Below, in pieces: positions 17,472 through 25,903 of a stretch of DNA of 64,000 nt. Each line of letters starts with the position of its first letter. The first letter of the stretch is position 1. Source of the DNA: JACCXG01 sp963785755 (lineage in GTDB: Bacteria > Acidobacteriota > Vicinamibacteria > Vicinamibacterales > 2-12-FULL-66-21); the NCBI GenBank assembly GCA_963785755.1, contig CAWAXG010000056.1, positions 1 through 64,000 on the forward strand. Direction: 5' to 3'. The translations under genes and the position numbers were made by a program. The notes under the pieces were generated by a model that had not been told where the DNA came from, did not search any database, and saw only the letters and a program-made list of their open reading frames with translations.

Positions 17472-18647
17472 ATGAAGCGAACTGTTGCGGGAATCCTGCT
17501 GAGCGCGTGGGCCATTTCGATCGTGCCGTCGACCGCCTACGCTCAATCGACGGCAGCCGATATCGTCGAGTTCCTGATGACCAATCAGGCGGTCCGGACC
17601 GGCGACTTCGAACGTGATCAGGAGGCCTCCGAGAATGCGCGTGACACGATCTCGCGCGCGCTCCTGGTCAATCTCGTCTCCGTTCCGATTGCCAGCTCAT
17701 CGAGCGGGTTTCTATACCGGTTGAATCCGGAGCTGGGGACGGTCGAGCGGGCCACCCAGACCTTCGGCAGCTTCTTCATCGAACGAGCGCTGACGCCGGG
17801 GCACGGCCGCGCGTCGTTCGGCATCTCCGCGTGGTCATCGAGCTTCGAACAGCTCGATGGCGCGAGTCTTCAAGACGGCACGCTTGTCACCATTGCCAAC
17901 CGCTTTCGTGATGAGGCCTCGCCGTTCGATACCGAAACGCTGACGCTTCGCGTCCGCAGCAGCACGATGACGGCGTACGCCAGCGTCGGGATCACCGATC
18001 GACTGGAGATTGGCGGCGCGCTTCCGTTCGTTCGCCTCACGCTCGATGGGCAGCGCGTCAATGTGTACCGAGGCGAGACGTTTCTTCAGGCGAGCGGATC
18101 GGCCACTGCCAGCGGCATCGCCGATGCCGCGATTCGCGCCAAATACACCCTCGTCGCGCGGCGGCGCGGCGGCGCCGCGATCGCAGCGGAGTTCCGCCTG
18201 CCCACCGGGGATGTCGACAATCTCCTCGGCGCCGGATCGGCCAGTCTTCGTCTGATCGGGATTGGCGCATACGAGCAGGGCCCCTGGATGGTGTCCGGGA
18301 ATGCGGGGCTGCTGCGGGGTGGAATCTCCGACGAATACACCTTTGGAGGCGCCGCAGCGGTTGCGGTTCATCCGCGGCTGTCACTGATGGGCGAAGCCCT
18401 CGCACGGTACCTCGTCGATCTCCGCCCGATCGAGCTCTCGGCGCGGCCTCATCCGACGATTGCGGGAATCGAGACGGTCAGATTGATTGGTGGAGATCCT
18501 GGACGCCTGATCGCGGGAGCGTTGACCGGGCTGAAGTGGAATCCGGCAGGCAAGGTCGTGATTGGAGCCAGCCTCCGGTGGTATCTGACGACGGCCGGAT
18601 TGACCGCGCCGGTCACGCCCTCTCTGTCGTTCGAGTATGCGTTTTGA
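17472..18647 (+). CDS. Probable outer-membrane beta-barrel protein
   Basis: This 391-residue protein has a clear signal peptide (MKRTVAGILLSAWAISIVPS, cleavage after AYA-Q). The mature part consists of alternating-polarity strands such as AYASVGITDRLEIGGALPFV, AAIAAEFRLPTGD and VVIGASLRWYLTT, ending in the outer-membrane targeting tail SLSFEYAF with terminal Phe. It resembles the meta-pathway phenol-degradation-like 'transporter' barrels, whose substrates are unknown. The ATG at 17472 is preceded by GAAGGGTTGCAGTC. It is divergent from the EEP lipoprotein with a 177-base spacer. Confidence 0.72.
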   Translation: MKRTVAGILLSAWAISIVPSTAYAQSTAADIVEFLMTNQAVRTGDFERDQEASENARDTISRALLVNLVSVPIASSSSGFLYRLNPELGTVERATQTFGSFFIERALTPGHGRASFGISAWSSSFEQLDGASLQDGTLVTIANRFRDEASPFDTETLTLRVRSSTMTAYASVGITDRLEIGGALPFVRLTLDGQRVNVYRGETFLQASGSATASGIADAAIRAKYTLVARRRGGAAIAAEFRLPTGDVDNLLGAGSASLRLIGIGAYEQGPWMVSGNAGLLRGGISDEYTFGGAAAVAVHPRLSLMGEALARYLVDLRPIELSARPHPTIAGIETVRLIGGDPGRLIAGALTGLKWNPAGKVVIGASLRWYLTTAGLTAPVTPSLSFEYAF

Positions 18648-18706
18648 TTTCGGCCGTGGTCGCGTCGATGCGCGCTGGAACAGCAGGCGACACTCCGCTG
18701 AAGGCA

Positions 18707-18803
18707 CGGCGGTCCGCCGGAGCCTCGGCGAAGGCGGAAGGCCCGCGCTACCCCGGCGCGCGATAATTGCGCTTGTAGCGCAGGTCTTCAGACCTGCCTC
18801 CGC
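18707..18803. repeat. Dispersed intergenic repeat with REP-like palindrome
   Basis: The first part (from 18707) contains CGGCGGTCCGCCGGAGCCT followed by GGCGAAGGCGGAA. Nearly the same sequence in reverse orientation occurs near 46383-46420. The second part has the perfect inverted repeat CAGGTCT-TC-AGACCTG at 18781-18796, preceded by TTGTAGCG. This is the same layout as the GTAGCGC palindromes after rpsA. Together they look like non-coding interspersed repeats placed between convergent genes. Confidence 0.7.
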
Positions 18804-18844
18804 CGGCGGCGCGGTTATCGACAGCACGTGGCTGCGGGTGAACG

Positions 18845-20227
18845 CTATCGAACCGTCGCCGAGAGGATGATCCAGTCGGCGCCGGTCTTTTTCATGTCGA
18901 ACCGCCACTGACGCGTTGCGATCTGCGTCTGGCCGCCGATCCGCGGAATCCACTGCGCGGTGCCGGTGCACGCGGCTTGGGCCGAGACGCCCGTGACGGT
19001 CACGGCACACGATCCCAGCCTGACGGTCTGCGACACCAGGCCTTCGAACGCGCGTGCCAGTGCTTGACGGTCAATCGAGGGCCGCACCGCGCTCGCCGCG
19101 GCAGCATCCAGCCGATTGTAGGCAGCTTCGTACCGGCCGAGCACGGCGCGGATGGCGCGCTCCTCCGCGGCGCTGTCGATGCCGGCCGCCACCTGCGGTG
19201 CACGTGCCGCAACGGATTCGCCAATCGCGGCTGACAGCGACGAACCCTCGGCCGTTGGAACTGGTGGCGGAGCGACGGTTGGCGCCGGTTCCGCAGCCAG
19301 CGTCGCAGGAACAGATGCAGGCCCGGCGTCGGGCGTTGGGGGTGGCGCTGCGTTACTGACCGCTAGCGTCGATGTCGCTGCGGCCCGGTCGTTGGCGGCA
19401 CGCGCAGCCGGCAGCGCCACAGCCGGGAGAGCCGATGATCCGGCCGCGGCTTGCTGCACTGCCGGCTCGGGTGTAGCCGATGTCTCGAGCGGCTTCGCGA
19501 TAGTCGATGGTTTTGCAGCCGGCGGCTCTGCTGCCGATCCGGACGTTCCTGACGCGAGATCAGGCGATGAGTCAGCCGCCGCCCGAGGGCTGGGCGCGAC
19601 GGGTTCCGGCGGCTGGGTGTCTGTGGCCGGGGACCTGGATTCCGTGACGCGAGCTGCGAGCGTTGTCGGCGCGGTCAAAACCGCCGACTCGCGCTCCAGC
19701 GGCTCGGAGGCGCGCTGCGCGCGGGTCCAGATCCACCCTGTCATCCCGGAGAGCACAATCAGCGCGGCGGCTATTGCGAACCAGTGACGCGAGCCGCCGG
19801 ACGACTCCTCCTCCTCGAATGCGATCGTCCCGTCGAGCGAGTCCGTCTCGAGCGTATCGCTGACCGGAGCGATAACCCGAGGAGCGGCGCTCGGCGCCGG
19901 CGTGTCGCTGGCACCGAGCGAAACCGTGCTGATGTTGCGGGGCGGTGCGGCGTCGACGACGATCGCGGGTGGTACGGCGACGATCGCGGGTCGTACGGGG
20001 ACGATCGCGGGCGGCACGGCGGCGGCCCTGATTTTCGCGACGAGCGACTTGATCTCTTCGTCACCTGGATCGAGACGCGACGCCTCTTCGATCGCGTCTG
20101 TCGCGACGTCCAGGGTTCCCGCGCCAAATGCGTCAGTCGCCCGCCGCACGCAGCGGTCGATGCGCCGGCGGCGCATTCGAAGCTCGAAGTTCTGCCACTG
20201 ATCCGTCGCTGTGTGCGACTGAGCCAC
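18845..20227 (-). CDS. Single-pass membrane protein with Ala/Pro-rich linker and NTF2-like end
   Basis: The protein has four parts. An N-terminal cytoplasmic helical segment (DQWQNFELRMRRRRIDRCVR, then EEASRLDPGDEEIKSLVAKI) looks like a short TPR-type unit. A Pro/Val repeat PPAIVPVRPAIVAVPPAIVV follows. There is one transmembrane helix (HWFAIAAALIVLSGMTGWIW) and then a 200-residue Ala/Pro/Ser-rich periplasmic linker. The C-terminal 100 residues (VLGRYEAAYNRLDAAAASAV to WRFDMKKTGADWIILSATVR) resemble a SnoaL/NTF2 domain. I prefer the GTG at 20227; ATG 20176 is possible. The open frame to 20383 includes the tandem 13-base array, which is probably not coding. Function is unknown. Confidence 0.65.
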   Translation of the reverse strand: MAQSHTATDQWQNFELRMRRRRIDRCVRRATDAFGAGTLDVATDAIEEASRLDPGDEEIKSLVAKIRAAAVPPAIVPVRPAIVAVPPAIVVDAAPPRNISTVSLGASDTPAPSAAPRVIAPVSDTLETDSLDGTIAFEEEESSGGSRHWFAIAAALIVLSGMTGWIWTRAQRASEPLERESAVLTAPTTLAARVTESRSPATDTQPPEPVAPSPRAAADSSPDLASGTSGSAAEPPAAKPSTIAKPLETSATPEPAVQQAAAGSSALPAVALPAARAANDRAAATSTLAVSNAAPPPTPDAGPASVPATLAAEPAPTVAPPPVPTAEGSSLSAAIGESVAARAPQVAAGIDSAAEERAIRAVLGRYEAAYNRLDAAAASAVRPSIDRQALARAFEGLVSQTVRLGSCAVTVTGVSAQAACTGTAQWIPRIGGQTQIATRQWRFDMKKTGADWIILSATVR

Positions 20228-20288
20228 GCGACGGGCCAATGCAAAGATCGCGCTCGGCCGTTGCAGCCCGGGCAGACCGGGCAGACGG

Positions 20289-20349
20289 GACAGGCAAGCG
20301 GGACAGGCAAGCGGGACAGGCAAGCGGGACAGGCAAGCGGGACAGGCAG
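20289..20349. repeat. Tandem array of a 13-base unit
   Basis: Four exact copies of GACAGGCAAGCGG occupy 20289-20340, followed by a partial fifth copy. There are no spacers between copies. The array lies between the four-helix membrane protein gene and the next minus-strand gene and is GC-rich like other arrays in the window. Confidence 0.9.
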
Positions 20350-20414
20350 CAGGAGAGGCCGGCCCCCTCAGCTCATGCAGCAAGGCCCCGCCGTTCAGGG
20401 TTGTTGTCGAGGTG

Positions 20415-20813
20415 CTATGCCGGGGTTCTCACTGCGGCGCGCTCGAAGAGCCGTTCAGTTTCCTTGTTGAGCAGCACCCAGAGGCCGTAAATGCCCAAAA
20501 CGGTGCCGAAGGGAAAATTGATCAGATTCAAGACACAAAGGACGATGGCCAGGATACGCGCCCAGGGCTTGAAGCTGAGCAGACCCCATCCGGCGATGAG
20601 CCCGGGCAGGGCCAGCAGCATGAGCAGGGCGACGAGAGCGGTGCCGGCAATCCCGAGGATCGGGATCGCGATGGCGGCGTCGCTGGGATCGGCGGTCGCG
20701 CCGACGATCCCGGCAGTGCCGCCGAAGACCAGCATGAGGAACAGCGCGCCGATCAGAGACAGCGCGCTGACCGCAATGTAGAGGATGCCGAGCACCTTGA
20801 CGTGCGTTTCCAT
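20415..20813 (-). CDS. Small multi-pass membrane protein
   Basis: This 132-residue protein has three to four hydrophobic helices (LGILYIAVSALSLIGALFLM, IPILGIAGTALVALLMLLA, LIAGWGLLSF and ILAIVLCVLNLINFPFGTVL). It ends with the soluble tail YGLWVLLNKETERLFE. This pattern is common among uncharacterised bacterial membrane proteins of the DUF-type 'GLWVLL' group. No catalytic motif is visible. It starts 27 bases after the RRM protein gene, on the same strand, and is likely co-transcribed with it. Confidence 0.75.
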   Translation of the reverse strand: METHVKVLGILYIAVSALSLIGALFLMLVFGGTAGIVGATADPSDAAIAIPILGIAGTALVALLMLLALPGLIAGWGLLSFKPWARILAIVLCVLNLINFPFGTVLGIYGLWVLLNKETERLFERAAVRTPA

Positions 20814-20840
20814 CGAGCTCCTCTCGACCGCGCGGCCGGT

Positions 20841-21527
20841 CTAAGTCTGATCGTCGTCTTGTTCTTTCTCGACTTCTTTATCGATTTCTTTATCGATTTC
20901 TTTGTCGATTTCTTTGTCGTCGTCTTTTGCGCTGGTGGCGACGTTGTCAACGTCCAGTTCTTCGTCCTGTGCGCGCCAGTCTTCGTCCGCGTCGTACAGG
21001 CGACCCACGGGCCGTTCCTTGATTGGTCCCTTCGGCCCGCGCTCCCCATCCTTCCGCGGAGGTTTGCGCTTGTTCTTGGGTGGGGCATCCGGACCGAAGT
21101 TGCGGTTGCGTGCCGTTCCCGGAGCGCCCCCGGCATCCGGTCTCGGCGTGAACCCCCCCGGGCGCGGCGGACCGAAGCCGCCCGGACGCGGGCCGGACGG
21201 CGCGCCTCCAGGCGCTCCGGGTCGAGGACCGCTGAATCCACCAGGTCGAGGGCCGCTGAATCCACCAGGTCCGCGCTCTTCTCGCGGACGCGCTTCGCTC
21301 ACGGCAAGTGGTCGCCCCTTGAATGGCTGCTGATTGAACCGCCTGATCGCCTCTTCAGCGACGCCGCGGTCGGCGTAATCCACGAAGGCGAACCCACGGG
21401 GGCGTCCGGTTTCCCGGTCGACCGGAAGCACAACCTGTGATGGGAGACCGACGCCTGATAAATGCTCGCGGAGTTCAGCCTCGGTGGCGGTGTAGGGCAG
21501 GTTACCGATGAACAGACGGACTGACAC
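20841..21527 (-). CDS. RRM-domain RNA-binding protein with Gly/Pro-rich and DKEI-repeat tail
   Basis: The 228-residue protein has one RNA-recognition motif at residues 1-80: RNP2 is LFIGNLPY and RNP1 is RGFAFVDY. A Gly/Pro/Phe-rich region (residues 88-140, with repeats of GPRPGGFSG) follows, then a basic patch NKRKPPRKDG. The tail is highly acidic and includes four copies of Asp-Lys-Glu-Ile/Val. Bacterial RRM proteins of this type bind single-stranded RNA and are often cold-induced. The disordered Gly/Pro-rich region resembles eukaryotic hnRNP tails. The gene is divergent from uvrA with a 185-base spacer. Confidence 0.9.
   Translation of the reverse strand: MSVRLFIGNLPYTATEAELREHLSGVGLPSQVVLPVDRETGRPRGFAFVDYADRGVAEEAIRRFNQQPFKGRPLAVSEARPREERGPGGFSGPRPGGFSGPRPGAPGGAPSGPRPGGFGPPRPGGFTPRPDAGGAPGTARNRNFGPDAPPKNKRKPPRKDGERGPKGPIKERPVGRLYDADEDWRAQDEELDVDNVATSAKDDDKEIDKEIDKEIDKEVEKEQDDDQT
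20872..20919. repeat. 12-base tandem repeat inside the RRM gene
   Basis: Four consecutive copies of a 12-base unit (minus strand GATAAAGAAAT or GACAAAGAAAT plus one base) encode Asp-Lys-Glu-Ile/Val. The unit is notably AT-rich compared with the surrounding GC-rich gene, which suggests recent slippage expansion. Confidence 0.75.
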
Positions 21528-21712
21528 AGCTCCCTCTCAAAAGCCGGTACGTCGGTCGGATTCGTCCAATCGACCCCCGGGAAAGTCCCATCAAAATAAC
21601 ACATTGGCGTGATTCTGATGCGTTCAAGCCGGCAGGCCGAGGTTGATGGCCCCCCAGCCCTGCGTTACCATGGGCAGTTCAGGATTTCCCGGGGGAGCGG
21701 ACCGTAGAGAAC

Positions 21713-24649
21713 ATGTCCAGCACTGCAGCTGAGCGCGGCCATATCATCATCCGCGGCGCCCGCACACACAATCTGAAGAATGTCGACGTGTCGCTGCCTC
21801 CGCGGTCGCTGGTCGTCATGACCGGGGTCAGCGGCTCGGGCAAGTCGTCTCTGGCCTTCGACACGATTTACGCCGAAGGCCAGCGCCGATACGTCGAATC
21901 GCTGTCGGCGTACGCCCGCCAGTTCCTCGAACGGATGGAGAAGCCGGACGTCGACTCGATCGAGGGCATCTGTCCCGCCATCGCGATCCGGCAGAAGAAC
22001 AGCATCCGGAATCCCCGATCCACGGTCGGCACGACGACCGAGATACACGACTATCTGCGACTGCTTTACGCCCGCGTGGGCCGGACCTATTGCCGAAACT
22101 GCGGCCGTGAGGTCGTGCGAGAGACCGCTGAGGTGGTCGCGCGCCGCCTCTGTGAGCTGCCTCCCGGCACGCGCATCATGATCGGGTTCGACATGCCGGT
22201 GATCGCGGCAGCGCCGCTCACCCCGGTGCACGATCTGGACGACGAGGAATCGACGGTCGGGGAGGGCGTTGTGGACGACGAGCCCCCGGCACCCCAGCTC
22301 GATCTCCCGGGGCTGGGCGATTCGATCGCCGAGACGATTGCGGCCCTTCGCCGTAAGGGCTTCGGCCGCCTGTTCGTCGACGGCCAGACCGTCGCGCTCG
22401 AGGACGTGGACTCGCTGGCGTTGAAAGATCGTCCGGCGCTGCAGGTGATCGTCGACCGGCTGAAGATCGACGGGGATCTTCGCACGCGGCTCACCGACTC
22501 GATCGAGACCGCCTATGTCGAAGGGGGCGGCGCCGCCTTCGCGATCGAGCTGTCTGAAGAAGCCGGGGAAGCCCCGCGCGTTCACCGGTTCAGCGAGCGC
22601 TTCGAGTGCCGCATGTGCAACATCCCCTACGAGGTACCGCAGCCGCGGCTGTTCTCGTTCAACAATCCGTTCGGCGCCTGCCCGCTCTGTCATGGGTTCG
22701 GCAACATCATCGAGCTGGACATGGCGCTGGTCGTGCCCGATGCCTCGAAATCGATCCTCGAGAACGCGATCGAGCCGTGGAGCAAACCGCACTACCGCGC
22801 GCAGCTGACCGAGCTGAAGCGCGCCGCCCGCGGCCGCGTCCGGCTCGACGTGCCGTGGGCCGACCTCTCGGTCGACGAAAAGCGGTACGTGATCGATGGC
22901 GACGGCGCCAGCTTCGAGGGGGTCAAAGGCTTCTTCCGCTGGCTGGAGCGGAAGAAATACAAAGTGCACGTCCGCGTGTTTCTGAGCCGGTATCGCGGAT
23001 ACCTGACTTGTCCCGAGTGCGGCGGCGCGCGACTGAGGCGCGAGGCGCGCGACGTCAAAGTCGGCGGCTGTACCATCGACACCGTCTGCGGCCAGACGGT
23101 TCGTGAGGCCGACGCCTTTTTCGCGTCGCTGGAGCTCTCGGAGAAGGATGCCGCGATCGCTGACAAGGTGCTGCGCGAGATCCGCAAGCGCCTCGCCTTC
23201 CTGCGCGACGTCGGCCTCGACTATCTGACGCTCGACCGGCTGTCCTCGACGCTGTCGGGTGGAGAGTCGCAGCGGATCAATCTTGCGACCTCGCTCGGGT
23301 CGGCGCTCGTCGACACCCTGTACGTGCTCGACGAACCGTCCATCGGGCTGCACTCGCGCGACAACGAGCGGCTGATCGCCATCCTCCGCCAGCTGCGCGA
23401 TCAGGGCAACACGGTGCTCGTCGTCGAGCACGACGCCGACATGATCAGAGTCGCGGACACCGTCGTCGACATGGGCCTCGGCGCGGGGGAACAGGGCGGC
23501 CGCGTCGTGTTCTCCGGGACGCTTCAGGGACTCCTGCAGGAGCCCCGGTCGCTGACGGCGAAATACCTGCGGGACGAGCTCGCGATTCCCGTTCCGGCCA
23601 CCCGGCGCCGGCCGTCGAATCAGCGCATCCGGCTGCTGGGGGCGTCCGAGCACAACCTCAGGAACGTCGACGTCGACATCCCGCTGGGTCTGCTGACGTG
23701 CGTGACCGGCGTGAGCGGCTCCGGCAAGAGCACGCTGGTCCACGATGTCATTTACGCGGCCCTGAAGCGCGCCAAAGGCGACTGGGACCGCCGGGTCGGC
23801 AATCATCGGAAGCTCGAAGGGGCCGAGTTCATCAGCGACGTGGTCCTGGTGGACCAGGCGCCGATCGGCCGGACGCCGCGATCGAATCCGGTGACCTATC
23901 TGAAGGCGTTCGATCCGATTCGGGAGCTCTTGGCCGCCACCAAGGACGCCCGGTCGCGCGGATTGACCGCCAGCCACTTCTCGTTCAACGTTCCGGGCGG
24001 ACGCTGCGAAGCCTGCGAGGGTGAGGGAGTGGTCAAGGTCGAGATGCAGTTCCTCGCCGACGTTTTCGTGCCCTGCGATCAGTGCGAGGGCAAGCGCTTC
24101 AAGCCACAGGTGCTCGAAGTCAAATATCGCGGCCGCGGCGTCGATCAGGTGCTCGACATGACGGTCCGCGAGGCGCTGACGTTCTTCAGCAGCTCGCCGA
24201 AAGTGCTGCGCCGGCTGCAGGTGCTCGATGAGATCGGTCTCGGCTACCTGCGCCTGGGGCAGCCGGCGACCACGCTGTCGGGCGGCGAAGCGCAGCGGAT
24301 CAAGATCGCGGCCCACCTGTCGTCGCAGAGCGGCGATCGCGTGCTCTACATTCTCGACGAGCCGACGACCGGGCTCCATTTCGACGACATTGCCAAGCTG
24401 CTCGCGGCGTTCCGCAAATTGCTGCAGGCCGGTCACAGCCTGCTGGTCATCGAGCACAATCTCGACGTGATCAAGACCGCCGACTGGATCATCGATCTGG
24501 GGCCCGAGGGAGGGGCCGAAGGCGGAGCGATCATCGCCACCGGCACGCCCGAGCAGATCGTGCAGAACGAGGCGTCGCATACCGGGCGCTATCTCCGCGA
24601 CGTGCTCGCCGTGGGCCGGGCTAACGCGTATGGCTCCTCAAAGAGCTAA
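21713..24649 (+). CDS. uvrA: Excinuclease ABC subunit A
   Basis: This 978-residue protein is UvrA, the damage-recognition ATPase of nucleotide excision repair. It has two ABC modules. The first Walker A is GVSGSGKSSLAFDT and the second GVSGSGKSTLVHDV. Signature motifs are LSGGESQRINLATSLG and LSGGEAQRIKIAAHLS, with Walker B LYVLDEPSIGLH and LYILDEPTTGLHF. Zinc sites are visible as CRNCGREV, CRMC with CPLC, and CEAC with CDQC. Length is close to that of the E. coli protein, with a small insertion around residues 165-200 (DDEESTVGEGVVDDE). The start is ATG 21713. No obvious LexA box is seen upstream. Cognate uvrC is 6.4 kb downstream; uvrB is not in the window. Confidence 0.98.
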   Translation: MSSTAAERGHIIIRGARTHNLKNVDVSLPPRSLVVMTGVSGSGKSSLAFDTIYAEGQRRYVESLSAYARQFLERMEKPDVDSIEGICPAIAIRQKNSIRNPRSTVGTTTEIHDYLRLLYARVGRTYCRNCGREVVRETAEVVARRLCELPPGTRIMIGFDMPVIAAAPLTPVHDLDDEESTVGEGVVDDEPPAPQLDLPGLGDSIAETIAALRRKGFGRLFVDGQTVALEDVDSLALKDRPALQVIVDRLKIDGDLRTRLTDSIETAYVEGGGAAFAIELSEEAGEAPRVHRFSERFECRMCNIPYEVPQPRLFSFNNPFGACPLCHGFGNIIELDMALVVPDASKSILENAIEPWSKPHYRAQLTELKRAARGRVRLDVPWADLSVDEKRYVIDGDGASFEGVKGFFRWLERKKYKVHVRVFLSRYRGYLTCPECGGARLRREARDVKVGGCTIDTVCGQTVREADAFFASLELSEKDAAIADKVLREIRKRLAFLRDVGLDYLTLDRLSSTLSGGESQRINLATSLGSALVDTLYVLDEPSIGLHSRDNERLIAILRQLRDQGNTVLVVEHDADMIRVADTVVDMGLGAGEQGGRVVFSGTLQGLLQEPRSLTAKYLRDELAIPVPATRRRPSNQRIRLLGASEHNLRNVDVDIPLGLLTCVTGVSGSGKSTLVHDVIYAALKRAKGDWDRRVGNHRKLEGAEFISDVVLVDQAPIGRTPRSNPVTYLKAFDPIRELLAATKDARSRGLTASHFSFNVPGGRCEACEGEGVVKVEMQFLADVFVPCDQCEGKRFKPQVLEVKYRGRGVDQVLDMTVREALTFFSSSPKVLRRLQVLDEIGLGYLRLGQPATTLSGGEAQRIKIAAHLSSQSGDRVLYILDEPTTGLHFDDIAKLLAAFRKLLQAGHSLLVIEHNLDVIKTADWIIDLGPEGGAEGGAIIATGTPEQIVQNEASHTGRYLRDVLAVGRANAYGSSKS

Positions 24650-24685
24650 GCCACGAGGTATAACGCGACACACGGGAAGGTACGG

Positions 24686-25903
24686 ATGACGCGAACGATC
24701 TTGGGCGCGGCGCTGCTGGCCGGCAGCGTCTGCGCCGCGCTGACCGCACAGGCGCGCTTCGACGACACCATACGAAACCTGAGGAATCCCGAGCCGCGGG
24801 CGCGGCTGGACGCGGTCCGGATGCTCCGTGAAGCCAAGCACCCCGAGGCCATCATCCCGCTCGCGCCGCTGGTCAACGATCCGCTCGATCCGATTCAGCT
24901 CGAAGCCATCGCGGCGGAGCTGTCGTTCTTCCTGGTCGAGGATGTTCCCGCCCGGCGTCGCGTCGGCTTCGTCGAGGTGCGCAACCGCGGCATCGCGGCC
25001 ACCGCGTTCGAGCTTGGCCCCCTGGCGGTCTGGCCGCGTCCGGCTCCGCCGGAGCTGATCGCGGCGCTGCTCAAGGCCATTGACGACGAGAACGCCCGGG
25101 TGCGCATCGAAGCGATCTACTCGATGGGGACGATCGCGAGGCCGCCGCTCACGGCCGACGCCGAGCAGCTGCTGATCAAGGCGCTCGATCACTACGATCC
25201 GGCGATCCGCGCCGGCGCGGCCCGCGTCGCGGGACGGCTTCAGGTCAAAGCCGCGGCCGACGCGCTGATCAAGGCGGTCAATGATTCGAACGCCGACGTG
25301 CGCCACGCGGCGATGCGATCGCTCGGCATGTTGCGCGACGAGCGCGCCGTCGTGACGCTCGCCGAGCAGCTGAAGTACTACGGCAAGGGCGAGGGCGCGT
25401 GGTCGGCGCTCGATGGACTCGCGCGCATCGCGCACGCCTCGAGCGTGCCGATTTTCACCGCGCGGCTCACCGACCGGGACGAGTACGTGCGGCGTGCCGC
25501 CGCCGAGGGGCTCGGGCGGGCCGGAGACAAGGGCGCGATGAGCGCGCTCGAGACCGGTGCCGGCAACGATCCATCGAACATGGTGCGCGCGGCGATGCAG
25601 TACGCGCTGCAGAAGCTCGGGCGCAACTACGTCGCCCGGCTGGTCGAGTTCCTGGACGAAACCAACACCGCGGTGCAGGTCCAGGAATACCTGATCGAGT
25701 TCGGAGCGCCGATCGAGCACGAGCTGCTGCCCAGCCTGCAGGAACCGGATCCGGAGATCCGCGCGGCTGTCGCCGAGGTACTCGGTGAAATCGGCGGCGA
25801 CACGTCGCGCAAGGCGCTGCAGGACCTCAAGGATCGAAGCAAAGAGGTCGTCGACGCCGCCGCGCGCGCGGTGGAGCGGATCAGGATGCGCCGGCTGCTG
25901 TGA
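24686..25903 (+). CDS. HEAT-repeat protein with signal-like N-terminus
   Basis: This 405-residue protein is made of HEAT/PBS-lyase-type helical repeats, for example AIYSMGTIARPPLTADAEQL, AGAARVAGRLQVKAAADAL, AAMRSLGMLRDERAVVTLAE and AAAEGLGRAGDKGAMSALE. The N-terminus (MTRTILGAALLAGSVCAALT) looks like a signal peptide, so the solenoid may act in the periplasm or on the membrane as a protein-binding scaffold. It begins 36 bases after uvrA and its stop overlaps the next start by four bases (GTGA). It is therefore in a transcription unit with uvrA and the glycosylase, though a repair role is only inferred. Confidence 0.85.
   Translation: MTRTILGAALLAGSVCAALTAQARFDDTIRNLRNPEPRARLDAVRMLREAKHPEAIIPLAPLVNDPLDPIQLEAIAAELSFFLVEDVPARRRVGFVEVRNRGIAATAFELGPLAVWPRPAPPELIAALLKAIDDENARVRIEAIYSMGTIARPPLTADAEQLLIKALDHYDPAIRAGAARVAGRLQVKAAADALIKAVNDSNADVRHAAMRSLGMLRDERAVVTLAEQLKYYGKGEGAWSALDGLARIAHASSVPIFTARLTDRDEYVRRAAAEGLGRAGDKGAMSALETGAGNDPSNMVRAAMQYALQKLGRNYVARLVEFLDETNTAVQVQEYLIEFGAPIEHELLPSLQEPDPEIRAAVAEVLGEIGGDTSRKALQDLKDRSKEVVDAAARAVERIRMRRLL

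Noticed and set aside
21665..24580. A 971-residue minus-strand open frame
   Set aside because: It is the antisense of uvrA and shows only GC-rich codon shadow composition; uvrA has all its motifs on the plus strand.
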